This document shows, piece after piece, positions 12,723 through 24,133 of a stretch of 64,000 bases of DNA (its first letter is position 1; each line of letters opens with the position of its first letter). The stretch is taken from positions 51,620,040 through 51,684,039 of the forward strand of contig CM071568.1 in NCBI GenBank assembly GCA_036426205.1, written 5' to 3'. This DNA comes from Ascaphus truei. Lineage: Eukaryota; Chordata; Amphibia; Anura; Ascaphidae. Position numbers and translations under genes: made by a program. The notes under the pieces were generated by a model that saw only the letters and a list, made by a program, of their open reading frames with translations, did not search any database and was not told the origin of the DNA.

Positions 12723-13155
12723 TCTGGGCTATAGCTATCTCTGGTCTTTTCTGACCCACGCCTTCCTGACCACACGGTCAAACATTTTTCTGGAGCTTCT
12801 GATGAAAATGGAGAATGTCAGGTTCGTGGTGCAATTGGTATGTCTGATACAATTGGTAGCAGCTGTTTTAGTAACACAATCTAACCCTTAATAGGTAAGA
12901 AAACCAAAACAGATACAAACAGACAAAAACAAACTTAAAGAGGTATATATGAAAAATAAACCTAACTAGCAGTATGATGTAACTCGGGTGTAAGGAAAGA
13001 CAAGATTCCTAGTAATGATCTTATTTGGCATAAAAGGGCAACACATCGTGATTATTGTAGGAATGTACTGCAATCCTTGGTGATCAAAGGATGGAGGGAA
13101 TGTATGTGGAAGTCGTAAATCAGTAACGTAGGACTGTACTGGCCTGCACGACCCG

Positions 13156-14330
13156 CCCCAAAGGGGTCAAAACGGACCTCTAAGTTTAAATTAAACTGTA
13201 CATCCACATCCCTCTACCCCAAATAACACATTAATTTTTGGACAAGGTGAACATAGTACATCCTAGATGAATGATGAGTAAATGAAGCCCTCATTCAAAC
13301 ATGATGGTGCTTTAGTATTCAGTGTGTGTATCCACTTGCATTCATGTTGCAATAATTTACGATCCCAGTCACCCTTGCGGGGACCCCAGGGTACGTGTTT
13401 GATTCCAATAAATGATAAGACACCTATCTCGCCCCCATGTATATCATTTACATGACGCCTACAGGTGTATCCCGTCCATTGCGGACTGAGCCAAGATGTT
13501 CCAAGACTCTAACTTTGAGGGGCCTGTGTGTCTCACCAACATACAGTTTCTTACACATGTTATCAAGTAAATAACCCCACTTGTGAGACAGTTAATGAAT
13601 ATCTTGATTGGAAATGTGTGGGAATCGTTGGAGTCTGAAAAGTATTGAGATTTAATCATAGAGGGGCATGCCTTACAATGGCCACAGGGATAAAATCCCT
13701 TTGGTTTGGGTCCTAACCAATTCCTGGTACGTACGTTTTTAAAGTGGCTATGTACCAGGATATCACGGATATTCCTGGTCCGCCTGCATACCTTATTGGG
13801 GGTTGACTTAAGAACCTTCTGTAGGTCTTTGTCTTCTGTCAAGATGTGCCAATGTCTTGACAGACTCTGTCGTATCAGTCCCCACTTGTCATTATAGGTA
13901 CTGATAAATCTAATAACAGTATCCCCCAAAGGTTCAGGAACTCGATGTTGCCCAAAAAGTGTGTGTCTGGGTGTTAACAAGGCCCTGCGGTACGCCCGTT
14001 TCAATACTTTATTACTGTACCCTCTCTCTATAAAACGTTCCTTCCTGTCTACTGCCTGTAGTTGAAATTCAGTGGTAGTAGAACAGTTGCGTCCTAATCG
14101 TAAGAATTGGCCGATAGGGATACTGTTGACCATATAGGAGGGGTGATGGCTGGTAGCCAAAAGAAGGCTATTGGTAGACGTAGGTTTCCGGAAGATGGTA
14201 CTTTCAAGATTGCCCTCCCTATTTTTAGTAATAGTAATATCCAGAAAGTTAATACTATGGGCACTTTACCACATGTGTATTCAGTTTGTAGAGTATACAC
14301 CTTAGCAGGGTTCTATTAGTAATTACCGCA
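13156..14330 (-). mobile_element. Penelope-like element PLE1, 3' half
   Basis: A 5'-truncated PLE: end of the reverse transcriptase, linker, and GIY-YIG endonuclease, followed by a short 3' region ending near the GACCCGCCCCAAAGGGGTC block. It lies between the two 96-bp repeats. Relatives in this window are PLE3 (40500-41740, 5' half) and PLE2 (43337-46520, nearly full length), all on the minus strand. Confidence 0.8.
13263..14262 (-). pseudogene. PLE1 RT C-terminus plus GIY-YIG endonuclease (broken)
   Basis: Starts inside the RT C-terminus (SINFLDITITKNREGNLEST, then TSTNSLLLATSHHPS). It continues through the PLE-specific connector RFIERGYSNKVLKRAYRRA and RNIRDILVHSHF to a cysteine-rich linker (PCGHCKACPSM) and the GIY-YIG entry VIYLITC. 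A frameshift in the nuclease follows. The correct frame then gives KKLYVGETHRPLKVRVLEH and LGSVRNGRDTPVG, with at least two further breaks before GFIYSSFI and a stop at 13263-13265. PLE proteins couple target nicking by GIY-YIG with reverse transcription. With the RT core missing this copy cannot work. The open stretch 13459-14262 is its best preserved part. Confidence 0.85.
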
Positions 14331-17300
14331 CCACCTTATAAATGGAATGATTTGTAGTGAGGCTGATTATTACAATATAGCTACTAAGCCGATTGATTTC
14401 ACTACTAACTTTCCACCTGATACACCTCCCCTCAGGGGATCATTTTTATTCCTTTTTTTAACTCACCTGTATATATATACACTTATTTTGGTGTGACTAT
14501 CTGTCAACATTAAAGTTTTGTTATTTTCTGTTTTTATACAGACCGTCTGTCTGTTATTGTTGATATACCCTCATTGGGGTAGTGGGAATTTTGGTTGAAA
14601 TTAATGGATATGTATCCTTGTTAATTATACTTGTGCATCATGAGTGCGTGCCAATAGGGACCTGGGCGATTCAGTTCACCATTTGTGTTTTTGCTTTATC
14701 TCCTCCCTATGCACCTGAAGCCTTATACTTGATTGTTTGTTTTTGGTACTGAGCGATAACTTTATTTTTGTGTGTTAAATAAAACACTAACAGGCCCACC
14801 GTCCCTTTAAATCAAAACAAATCATAAAAATAACACCTACTCCATCATAGGAGTCTAACCACACAATAGTTGCAGCCATCTCTGACGGTAGCCGCCAGCT
14901 AAGCTTGTCGGCTCAAAACATGTACTATTATCTCTAAACAATATACAGTCTCTGCACATCAATATAGTGTTTATCTCTTATCTGTTTCTGTTGGGGCTCC
15001 AGGCAATTCCCTCTGGACCCTGCGAGAGTTCAGACAATCCCTCTTCTCTATAGTTCCACTGATATGGACGGGACTTCCTTGCTTCAGCGCAGTCTCGCCT
15101 CTTTCCTTCTTCTTTCTTGGACTAAGACCCAGTCAGTCCCAGCAGACTCTACGACCACCATCCAGCAGGTCTAGGGGACTGTGGCAGCCTCTTCTTAGCT
15201 GGCTCTCTATCTCTCTCTTCGCTTCTCTGGGGAAAAGCAGTCTCGCTCTGAGCAAGCCATTTCCTGACTTTTAACTCCCTGTGCAATCAGGAGTCCAGCC
15301 TTCTCAATTAATTGCAAATGTAGCAAGCTTCTGCAGACGACTTTAATCTCCTGCACACTGGAAAGCCCACTAGCTGTGATATTCCATTACCTAGAGACAG
15401 TGATTGTATCACTACATACAGTATATAGTAGTGGGTTTGGGTTTTGTGCTTGCTAAGGCTGTATGTCTACATGTACTGTAACTTCTCTACCTAACTGCTA
15501 CATCTCATTTAAATTATAGTCAAGGTATGCAATGCCCTGCCGAAAGTATATATATGTATGTATATATTGTGAGAAACTGCTCCTTAGGTTGATCTTCCGT
15601 CTGTCCAGGATCTTTATGAAACAGTCTTTTAGGGTAATCAAATAGATAACACATAGCACAATATTGTATTTTTCAGGCTTCTGCCTGCTTTATTTTGTCC
15701 AAGCAGTGGGACTGCAACACTTTGAAACACATTTGAGTTACTCAGGCCTCTGCCTGTTTTATTCCATCCCAGCAGGGGACTGCAATACTTGCATAGAAAT
15801 ACATTTAAAAATAAACCCTGCTCAATTGAATCACTTACTAGACAGAGATTTCCCTCTTTAGGGTTGGGCGGCTTATCCGCTTTCCAACTATACGAAATAC
15901 AGAACATTTATAATCAGTTATAGAATTTATAAGAAGAAGGTTTTGTTACCATTAATGGGGCGTCATCCCCTGACTGGCTGCTGACAGCAGCGGTGGAAGT
16001 GTGAAGCTTTGGGATGGCCTTAAAGGGCCATTGTTGCCCAATGAGTAAGCCTTCAAACAAATATCATTTGACAGTGAGAAAAACATGGTGTTTGTGGGCC
16101 TTATTCATAAAGTCAGCAATAGATAATTTTAGAGAATTTCGCTAACAAATCTATCGATTGGAGGATTGATCAAATTTGCAAATTAAATGAAATTACAATG
16201 CAGCTTCACCTAATACATGGCGAATCATCTGCAAACCTTGATTTAGCCATTTCTTTTTCCATGAGTAAGAAAGGGTACATTTTGCATGGTTTGTGCATCT
16301 CTATTCAAAAATACATTATAGTTCACTGTAATGATTCATAGAATTAGGACAACTGATTTGTGCAGTATGTACATATATGTGCAGAAAAATAATTACAGGT
16401 TAAAATGACTAAAACTGCCATACAGTTTTACTATTTTTACTGTTACAAACCCATATAACCATCTGTATATCCCTCTCATTATACAGTATATATAGTATGG
16501 TTTTGCAAAACTGAACTAGGGTTAAAATAAAAACCCTCCAAGTTATTTTTATTTAATTATACTCCATCACTGTGACTATACATTAGTGTAATTGAAGCTT
16601 AGCTTGTTGTGATGCGTGTATATGAATGCCGTTTAGGCACTATTTAACTCTACTTTTGATTTTTGGGGGTTTAATGCCAAATATGAAATAACTTTGTAAG
16701 CCAGCAATACAAAAGTTTGTGAAAGCATATTTCTTCTCGACATTTCACATCTTCTTATCCCAGTTCCCCAAACATAATATTTCAGAGCATTTGTACAAAC
16801 CACTACATTATGCGTACAGACTCCTAAAACTTACGGTAGCTATACAGATTTTAAATAGATCGTGAATTTCATGCGCCAGGAAAAGAGTACTTTATAGATT
16901 ACATTTCAGTGCACTGAGCTTTCCGAACCTCACACGTCTCTTGTTCAGGATTATAAAAACCTACTGCATACTAGTATACATACATCTTTACAGGACCAAT
17001 ATGGTTCTAGAATTTTAAACTATAATAGAAAGGCAACACTGCTATATAGTATTCTCTGGATCTCATTTGAGATATTGAAACAAGTATAATTTGAACATAA
17101 AATATTGCACATTTTTCATCATCCTTAAACCCCTCATTACTGAAATGTTTTTTTTAATGTGTGCTGTGTACTGTACAAGTGCAGAGGTCTTGTAACTGTA
17201 TTGGAAGGGTAGGTTTTTTTGCCGGTTGTGATAACTTTTTTTATGGACTGCCATGCTACAGAATTAGTTAATTATTATAGTTGTACTAATGCTATTGAGA

Positions 17301-18367
17301 ACTCAGAAGTAGAGATGTGCGAAAACCTTTTGTAGTTTTGTGTTTACAGTAGATTTGCAGCTGATGAAAACAAAATAGTAAAAAAATAACACTTTTTAAA
17401 ACTGCCAAACATGAATATCTCAGACAACAACTGAAACCCCAATGTTCATGAAAATGTAAGCAAAAATCATTAAAAAAAAAAATGTTTCATGGTTTTAAAA
17501 ATTCCTTTTTCACATTTACTCATAAGTCTTTTCTTTAGATGTTCAACAGCAGCAAAGTTGAAGATAGCATATATACTGTACCAACGTAGGAATGATGTAT
17601 AAAAACATAGGTCGTTCTGCAAGTTAATTGTTAAGCAGATATACTGTTCACAGACACAAATCAATTATTTTTTTTAATTAATTGATTATGCTAGTTTTAA
17701 AGGGTTGCCAAAAAGAGAAAATAATTGGTGTTGTGATCTAATGCGTAGTTGCTTTATAGTAGGAAGAAGCGTATTTTATCTTTACAGTATGCTGAAACAT
17801 CTGTCATGCACAATATCCCGTGGGTGGCAGTGGGTTATGTGACGTTTACTTCACAGGTGTAAAAGACTCATTATTCAGGTATGTCAAGAAGTGCTTGGAG
17901 AATTCCCTTTGGAAGTAAGAGGGGATTTCAAATTATAGTAACTCAGCGTGAAAAATCAAGTTATGTAAAGCTTCCAACACTTGTTCATTATGAGTTATGT
18001 ATAACTTGACAAGGAGTTTTTTTTCTTTTATACACAATATCATCTATTTATCATGCCTTACAAAGACCTGTGAAATTCAAAATGCAACTTTGAGAAACAT
18101 TTCAGGTGCTTAATGCACCAGTTCACAACTAACTAGAGATGCTCATAAAGCCTGTATGGTAACATTAAAACATGAATAGGTGGGTTAAAAGGCCTGCAAA
18201 GATAGGAAGCTCAATCCAAATAACGATTTGTTATTAAATTCACTCTGATACTGGACAATAAAGATGCGTGAATATCTTGCTAACGTTTTTTTGCACATTT
18301 TTAAAAAGCGTCAAATTCCTAAAAGTGTTTGCGAAGAATTCAGCCATCATAAATAAAGTATCTTCAG
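14331..18367. other. Interval with possible LTR debris, otherwise AT-rich
   Basis: 14331-14780 is AT-rich with no feature. After direct repeat B, 14878-15330 is C/T-rich with CTCTCTATCTCTCTCTTCGC-like runs, which may be LTR or 5'-UTR debris. 15660-15860 has a short tandem repeat of CAGGCTTCTGCCTGCTTTAT / CAGGCCTCTGCCTGTTTTAT about 85 bp apart. From 15900 to 18367 the DNA is AT-rich with no recognisable coding or repeat termini. Confidence 0.45.
14782..14877 (+). repeat. 96-bp direct repeat, copy B
   Basis: Near-identical partner of 11993-12088 in the same orientation, 2.79 kb downstream. The sequences flanking the two copies differ on both sides. Confidence 0.75.
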
Positions 18368-18880
18368 GGCTTGACAAATTCACTTGCCCTTGGCAAGTTG
18401 ATTTTAGCAGCTGACGAGGTGGCCGGCAGCAGAAGAGGATGACTGAAGACTACGGGAGCGGTACTGGAGGAAGACAGCTGGTGGCAGGAGAAGAGTACCG
18501 AGGACCACCATGTCAGCAGAGCAGGGCAGCAGAGGCGTTAGATGGTGGGCGGCATCAGCGGCAGCAGGAGAAGAGCATTGACACCCTTTAAGCAGCACAG
18601 GAGATCAGCCATGGAGGAGCGCACTACAGCAGTCTAACCCTGACTTCTGGTGTCTGCAGTTGCCGCAGCGCAGCTCCTACCCAGCCATTCTCCTGTGCTG
18701 CTCACATAGTGTCAATGCTCATTTCCTGTTGCCGCTGACGCCTCCTGCAATCTAACACCTCTGCTTCCCTGCACCACTGTCATGGTGGTCCTCAGTCCTC
18801 TTCTCCCGCCGCTACCTGCCTTCCTCCGGTGCCGCTCTGCTCCTGTGGTTTTGAGTCCTACTCTTCTGCCACCAGCCACC
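18368..18880. mobile_element. GC-rich imperfect inverted repeat
   Basis: Begins at the terminus-like word GCTTGACAAAT. Arms at about 18425-18605 and 18690-18865 pair imperfectly: GGACCACCATGTCAGCAGAG versus the complement of CACTGTCATGGTGGTCC, and GAAGAGCATTGACAC versus GTGTCAATGCTCATTTCC. The repeat is strongly G/C- and CAG/CTG-rich against AT-rich surroundings. A similar GCTTGACAAAT end, inverted, closes the 48.9-50.3 kb repeat. Class unknown; ORFs inside are shadows. Confidence 0.5.
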
Positions 18881-19206
18881 CGCCCACTATCTTCCCCCTT
18901 TGCTGCCCTTTTCCACCAAAGCCAGGTATGTGAAAGTGAGAGCAGTAGGGGATGAGAGCAGGAGGGGGCGAGAGAGGAAGAGCAGAAGGAGGGGGTGAGA
19001 GGGAGTACAAGCTCAGTTGTACAGTGCGAGTAGCATTTTTTATAATTTGTTGTGCCTGAGTATGTTCACCAGTTTGCAGTGACATTTTGCTATGTGGCCA
19101 AACTTAAACAAATATCACCACACAGAAGTAATACTCGGCGTCGGGTAATGTCAGGGTAGCTGGAAATAATCTTATTACTTACCTTTCTGAAGACATCTAG
19201 GACCAG

Positions 19207-19530
19207 CAGCAGCAGTCCTGTGGCGGTGGCAGCATCGGAGGTGTCTTCAGCCGGCGGGGGAGCTGCAGGAATCACTTCCACAGCACCAGAGCAGGTAAAC
19301 AGTGTGTGTGTGAGCCGCCGGGGAACCACGTGACCGGAGCAGGAGATAGAGCATTCCTATTGTAGAGCCGTCTGTCCAATAGGAATGCTCCGTCTCCTGC
19401 TCCGGTCACGTGGTTCCCCGGTGGCTCACACACACTGTTTACCAGCTCCGGTGCTGTGGAAGTGATTCCTGCAGCTCCCCCGCCGGCTGCAGACACCTCC
19501 AATGCTGCCACCGCCACAGGACTGCTGCTG
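19207..19530. mobile_element. Near-perfect inverted repeat, about 155-bp arms
   Basis: Left arm 19207-19362 and right arm 19377-19530 are reverse complements with few differences, separated by a 14-nt loop. Both contain CACGTGACCGGAGCAGGAGA or its complement and a CCACCGCCACAGGACTG-type end. Outside the arms, GGTCGGGTACCCG (about 19573) and CGGCGTCGGGTA (19137) may be outer termini. This is a foldback/MITE-type structure with no transposase. Apparent ORFs on both strands are mirror images of each other and not genes. Confidence 0.65.
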
Positions 19531-19630
19531 CCAGGTAACCAGGTACCCGACCGGTAGAACCTTTAATTTTGGTCGGGTACCCGTTACACATTTTTTTTTA
19601 TAAATGAGGACCCGGTCCAACACTACTCCC

Positions 19631-20519
19631 AATTCTAATCCACGCCGTCAGTATTAATACCAAGTGCCAATTCCATTAGGCAATGGATCTCATGTGTGTC
19701 TGTGCCCCATTTATGGTCATTGCAATAGGAACATTTCCAGTGAATTTGATGAAGAGGGCACTTTTCTCAAACTTTCCAGTCCATAATTGCACTGGATTAC
19801 ATAATTACTGTAGTTGCTAATGTATGGCAAATTTGGCAAATATTTAATGAATGTCGAATATCAGATACACATGTAGCAAGTATTATATTGCTGATAATTA
19901 TAATGCTGAATACCGTACTATAATGCAGAAAATCACAGAGTTTCCATAGGAGTCAATGACAGGGATAAAGCAAAATGTCAGAATATCCCACTATAATATG
20001 CCAGTGGGAGCAATAACTTTGTTACATCTGGATTTGCGAATATAGTAATTTTGCCAACTTGCATTTAATCTTCGCACATCTCTGCTGAACAACTCTCCTA
20101 TTTTATTTGGATGACCTCATTATTCACTGAAAAAAGATACATTTTTCTTCTTTCTCCATCAACATAAAATATATCAATGATACTGTAAATAAAGAAACCA
20201 AGTATCACATGCGCTGAGTCCAGAAATATGGTAGGTAACTTTAGTGAAGGTCCCTCCTGCTACTTCTAATCCTCCCGTGACCAACGGGGCAATACTTAGA
20301 AAACGAAAACAAGAAGGAGCGCAACGAAGGCACTGATAAGTATAAAAGTCATTTATGAAGAGAAGTAGCAAAATTTTAAAAACTCACATCAAGTAACAGA
20401 TACATGGACAAGATGAAGAAACCTCCTTCATTCGCAAACCAAATCTCCCTGAAAATGTATTGTACAATATGTAACTTCAGATTGCCGTGTCCCTATTGGT
20501 TGAGGTGTCGTCACTGATT
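19631..20519. other. Interval without a recognised feature
   Basis: AT-rich to about 20180, then mixed sequence. No gene, terminal repeat or known repeat was identified. Confidence 0.4.
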
Positions 20520-20744
20520 GGTGGGGGCTGACGTGGCGTCACATCCGGTACAGCGGTTTTGATTCAGAGACCAAGCCTGTAATGTGACTTCAAGTCTGCA
20601 CCACCTCGCTGGAGATGCCGCCTCCCCTGCCCGGTTAGTTGCCTCCTGCTTCCTCAATCAGCGAGGGAAGTGGTTTGGAGATGCACCCGTGTCAGGTGTC
20701 GAGTCACTTCCGGTTTTGCCTCTGGACATCTAGTTTGCTCCCTA

Positions 20745-21143
20745 CACTGGCGACACACTTTATTCGAGCTCGGCTAGTCCCACGAATTCGGGTATACCCG
20801 GGTGTATTGAGTTTGTTGTGTGACTGTTTTCTGCCCGAGTGCATTGAGGTATTTGCCAGCGGATTGAAGCATTTTATTCCCTGGCGCAATACTGCACAGT
20901 ATATATATATATATATATACTGCATTACAATTCAGAATTTATGCCATCTGGTGACACGCGAAGCATTGCAGCCTATTAAATCCTAATAATTATCATTTAA
21001 CAGATCAGCCGCCCGTCAGCCAGGCATGAACCCAGGCTGGGAAGGCAAACGCAACGGGGCTTGTCAGAGGTGAGGAGCGGCGCATTCCAGGTATCTGCCA
21101 GGTACATACTGGGTATTTGCTCGAATAAAGTGTGTCGGTGCAG
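20745..21143 (+). mobile_element. 399-bp TA-flanked non-autonomous DNA element, copy 1
   Basis: Starts CACTGGCGACACACTTTATT and ends CGAATAAAGTGTGTCG followed by GTGCAG. It is flanked by TA on both sides (20743-20744 and 21144-21145). The inner 20 bp of the ends are inverted repeats; the outermost bases match less well. It has no transposase. An inverted copy sits at 45844-46251 with different outer flanks, which fixes the boundaries. A TA duplication fits Tc1/mariner-like mobilisation, but the superfamily is inferred only from that. The ORF overlapping it is not a gene. Confidence 0.8.
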
Positions 21144-21172
21144 TATAAGACGGGAGACCAGGGGGGATATTC

Positions 21173-21215
21173 TACTCTTTGACAAAGTGTTTGCTAAGCG
21201 TGAAACGCGTCAGTA
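21173..21215 (+). ncRNA. Hammerhead-ribozyme-like motif (degenerate)
   Basis: TTGACAA, one extra A, a six-pair stem II (GTGTTT/AAGCGT with wobbles, loop GCT), then GAAA, the palindrome ACGCGT and C. This follows the hammerhead order C3-UGANGA-stem II-GAAA-stem III-UH17, with C3 and G8 changed to T and A and an extra A before stem II. Removing a TT would let TACT pair with AGTA as stem I. It is probably inactive as it stands. Confidence 0.35.
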
Positions 21216-21806
21216 TTTTCTGTTGCCCACCCATCCCTGATGTCACCTGTAACAATAAAATGTTGTTAATTTGCTTAATGTGCTGAGCTCCATTTTCCTG
21301 TTCTGATTGCTGTGCACTGCTGACCCTATCCTAGGATTTACACCAATTGCTATTTTCATTGCTGGAAGCACCCCAAAGAAGTCAAGAATTCCCATATACT
21401 GTGAGTACTAACCAATATCAAGGTTGTTTCACCTACAGTACCATCTGGGATTTATTATCTACATTGTGATTTGCTTCAGACACTCTAAGTGGTTACTCCA
21501 TGTAAGTGGGGTTTAGAACATGTCAGACTGGTCTAATAGGCAACATCTGTCCCCATTATCCATAAATCCCCATTTGGAGAGAAATAAAACTTTTATTTTA
21601 TTTTTTCATTACATTTTGAGTGAAATTGTTATCACATACCACTATCAAAACAGATGGACTGAACATTCTGGAACACCTTGAATATATAACTTTATTTTTT
21701 TTTACTCATATGGGACTTTACACATATTGTTTATATATAGACTCTTCAGAGGTTCTGTAGCACTGGTTTTCGTGACTTTGGTTCGATATTTGCTATCTAT
21801 TGTCCA

Positions 21807-21838
<32 letters not shown>

Positions 21839-21839
21839 G

Positions 21840-22080
21840 CATGTTCTTGTATAGTGCTGCTAGTTTTTACATAGCGCTTTACAGAGACATTTTGCAGGCA
21901 TAGATCCCTGCCCCGTGGAGCTTACAATCTATGTTTTTGGTGCCTGAGGCACAGGGAGATAAAGTGACTTGCCCAAGGTCACAAGGAGCCAACACCGGGA
22001 ATTGAACCAGGCTCGCCTGCTTCAAACTCTCAGTGCCAGTCAGTGTCTTTTACTCACTGAGCCACTCCTTCTCCCTGATA
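21840..22080 (+). repeat. MIR-like / LINE-tail SINE
   Basis: After an (AAT)n run (21807-21838) come TACATAGCGCTTTACAGAG, GTGGAGCTTACAATCTATG and GTGACTTGCCCAAGGTCAC. CCGGGAATTGAACC and CACTGAGCC follow. The last three blocks are those of MIR-type SINE sequences (TTGCCCAAGGTCAC, CGGGATTYGAACC). No A/B-box promoter was verified. Confidence 0.65.
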
Positions 22081-22165
22081 TGATGATCTATTTATCGTAA
22101 TGTTTCCATGACTTATTGATGCCTCATTTATCTGCCCACCTCCTCCCAACAACCAATAACTGCCA

Positions 22166-22588
22166 TGTTGCAGGGTACATGCAGCCACACACGCGGGTTC
22201 CCTTGATAAGGCTTATTTATTGAGCCTTAATACATACAGCACACAAAAACAAAATAGCTTCTCATCAACAGACAAATAGAAAATAGCTTCTTCTTCAGCA
22301 GACAAAACAAAATTGCTTCTTTTTAGCAGACAAAACAAAATAGCATCTCTTCAGCTTAGAAAACAAGGCAGCTTCTCTTTTGCATGCAGGACACAAAGTT
22401 CATCACATATGTACTTTGCAACACAGACCTAACAGCAGTAATCTCTTCAGTATTTTCAGTCCTGTCTCCTGACCAGCTAGCCTGCATGTGTGCACAGCCT
22501 GGGGGTTTTAAAACACCTTGATTATGCAGCTGGGGTCAGACTAATTAAGCAGCCCTTCCCAACTTAACCTCATCACTGCTGCACTGCA
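22166..22588 (-). repeat. Left LTR (3' LTR of the minus-strand element)
   Basis: TGTTGCAGGGTACATGCAGC to CACTGCTGCACTGCA, ending with TG...CA. It matches 25592-26014 along its length, including the three-fold short repeat of AAAACAAAATAGCTTCT-type units. The copies differ by scattered substitutions and small indels, so the insertion is not recent. Confidence 0.85.
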
Positions 22589-22743
22589 AGTGTTCGGCCA
22601 CAGCAGTAACCTGGCGCGCGCCGTAGGGTGCCGGGCGTGCGCCGAAGCCTCGGAGGAGAGGCCCGCCGATCGGGGCTTCCCCCTCTCCTCACCGGGTCCG
22701 CCGGGTCCCCCAGAACGTCCCGCTGCCGTCCTCACATCGCGTA

Positions 22744-22878
22744 CAGGCGGCACAGGCACCCGATGACGCGTGACCGCGCATCGGTGATGCGCGGCGCGCT
22801 GAGGGAGTGTGGCTCGCAAGCCGGGACATATCCCGGCTTGCGGAATGAGCCGTACTCAAATAAAGTGTGCCGCCTGTG
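22744..22878. mobile_element. 135-bp TA-flanked element related to the CACTGGCGACAC family
   Basis: Read on the minus strand it starts CACAGGCGGCACACTTTATT, then TGAG, parallel to CACTGGCGACACACTTTATT of the 399/408-bp elements. The other end is CAGGCGGCACAGGCACCC. TA flanks both sides (22742-22743, 22879-22880). It lies just past the integrase C-terminus of the gypsy element. The interior has a GC-rich hairpin (CCGGGACATATCCCGG). Confidence 0.6.
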
Positions 22879-22880
22879 TA

Positions 22881-23640
22881 CATATTGCAGGGTATTCCTA
22901 GAAGGGGACCGCTGTTCCTCCCATTACTCCTTTAGGAGGTCTAGGATACCCCGGGGTTGGCGGCCATACAGCAGTTCAAATGGAGAGAATCCCGTGGAGG
23001 GTTGGGAAACTTCCCGCACTGCAAACAGCAGAAAAGGGAGAAGTTCATCCCAGGCTCTCTTCTCTGAATCTACAAATTTCCTCAGCATCCCTTTTAGAGT
23101 TCGGTTAAATCTTTCCACCAATCCGTCAGTCTGTGGATGGTAGACCGATGTCCGAACAGACTTGACCTCTAGTAATTTTAAGACATGCTGCATCAGTTTA
23201 GCCATAAAATTTGTACATTGGTCTGTCAACATAACCTGGGGAAGTCCAACCCGTGAGAACAGCTCCAACAACTTGTTGGCTACTTGCTTCGCCGTTGCTG
23301 TTCTCAGGCGGAACGCCTCAGGATATCTTGTTGCATTGTCAACTATTACAAGAATAAACCTGTGTCCTTTCGCAGAAGGCTCCAGCGGTCCTACCAAGTC
23401 TACACCAATCCTCTCAAAGGGAACGGACACCAAGGGTACAGGAACAATGGGGGCTGGTTTTTGTCCCTTCGGACTAGTTAGCTGGCACTCAGGACATGCC
23501 GCACATAACTTAGCAATGTCACTATGCATCCCTGGCCAATGCCAGAAGCGGAACGAAATACGGTCCAAGGTTTTATCTCTACCCAGGTGACACCCCAAGG
23601 GACAGTATGGGCTAGGGTGAAGACAGTTTTAACAAACGCC
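22881..23640 (-). pseudogene. Gypsy integrase (DDE catalytic residues kept, frame broken)
   Basis: Integrase inserts the retrotransposon cDNA into target DNA. The main frame (22924-23598) opens at GCHLGRDKTLDR in the zinc-binding domain (CAACPECQLT supplies the two cysteines). It continues through the core with the three acidic residues visible: GVDLVGPLE (D), LTDQCTNFMA (D) and HPQTDGLVERFN (E). FELLYGRQPRG closes the core. A TAA follows LLKE, after which WEEQRSPSRNTLQYV continues the family frame up to the inserted 135-bp element. One base is missing in the upstream frame near 23600, where LAHTVP should join LGCHLG. The three catalytic residues are kept, but the frame is not intact. Confidence 0.9.
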
Positions 23641-23981
23641 TTGGGAACCAATATTTGTCTGGTCACCTCCCCTGTTTGTGTCTGCTTGTTCACCCTATAC
23701 AAGATATCATTCGACAATTCAAAATGAGGGAACACCATTACCATTACCCCTTGTGCATTCAATATCTGGTCATCAATCTTTACCACTTTATCATATTGTT
23801 TGGCAAGGACTGGGTCTTCCCTCTGCCTCTGGCGAAAATCAGGGAGACATAGCTCTGGTAAATCCCCAGGGCATATCTCTCCCTCTTTCTGGCCATCCCC
23901 AGTCATGACTTGTGACTTATGCCTATTAGTATAGTATTTTAGTATGCCTATTAGATTTCGGCAACCAGTCCTGTTTGTCAC
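23630..23981 (-). pseudogene. Spacer region upstream of integrase in pol
   Basis: LPDFRQRQREDPVLAKQYDK, then FELSNDILYRV, TRQILVPKAFVKTVFTLAHT. This is the linker that precedes the zinc-binding domain in gypsy pol polyproteins (ILYR...LVVP...V..LAH). It is in frame with the upstream histidine motif but one base out of frame with the integrase core. Above 23981 about 150 bp of unassigned sequence leads to the 68-bp-arm hairpin. Confidence 0.7.
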
Positions 23982-24133
23982 AGCGTCTTTTCCTGTGAGT
24001 CTTTGGAACCCGGTGTCTACTGGGGAACAGGTCTGCCTAAAAGGGGAACAATTTACCAGGTTTCTCCTGAGACAGAGAATGAGGCTCCTCCTGAGAGACT
24101 GGAGCCATTAGCTGTGAAAAGAAAGGCCAGTCC

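Larger units (their letters stand above)
20520..21290 (+). repeat. SINE-like or non-autonomous repeat carrying a hammerhead-like motif
   Basis: GC-richer sequence from about 20520 (GGTGGGGGCTGACGTGGCGT) continues after the 399-bp insertion at 20745-21143 with AGACGGGAGACCAGGGGGGA. It then runs through GTGAAACGCGTCAG to CCTGTAACAATAAAATGTTG, a polyadenylation-like end. Outer boundaries are uncertain. The motif at 21173-21215 is described separately. Confidence 0.45.

Noticed and set aside
22541..23143. GC-rich plus and minus ORFs at the left LTR boundary considered as an env or accessory gene
   Set aside because: No signal peptide or membrane segment; they cross the 135-bp insertion and the antisense of integrase.
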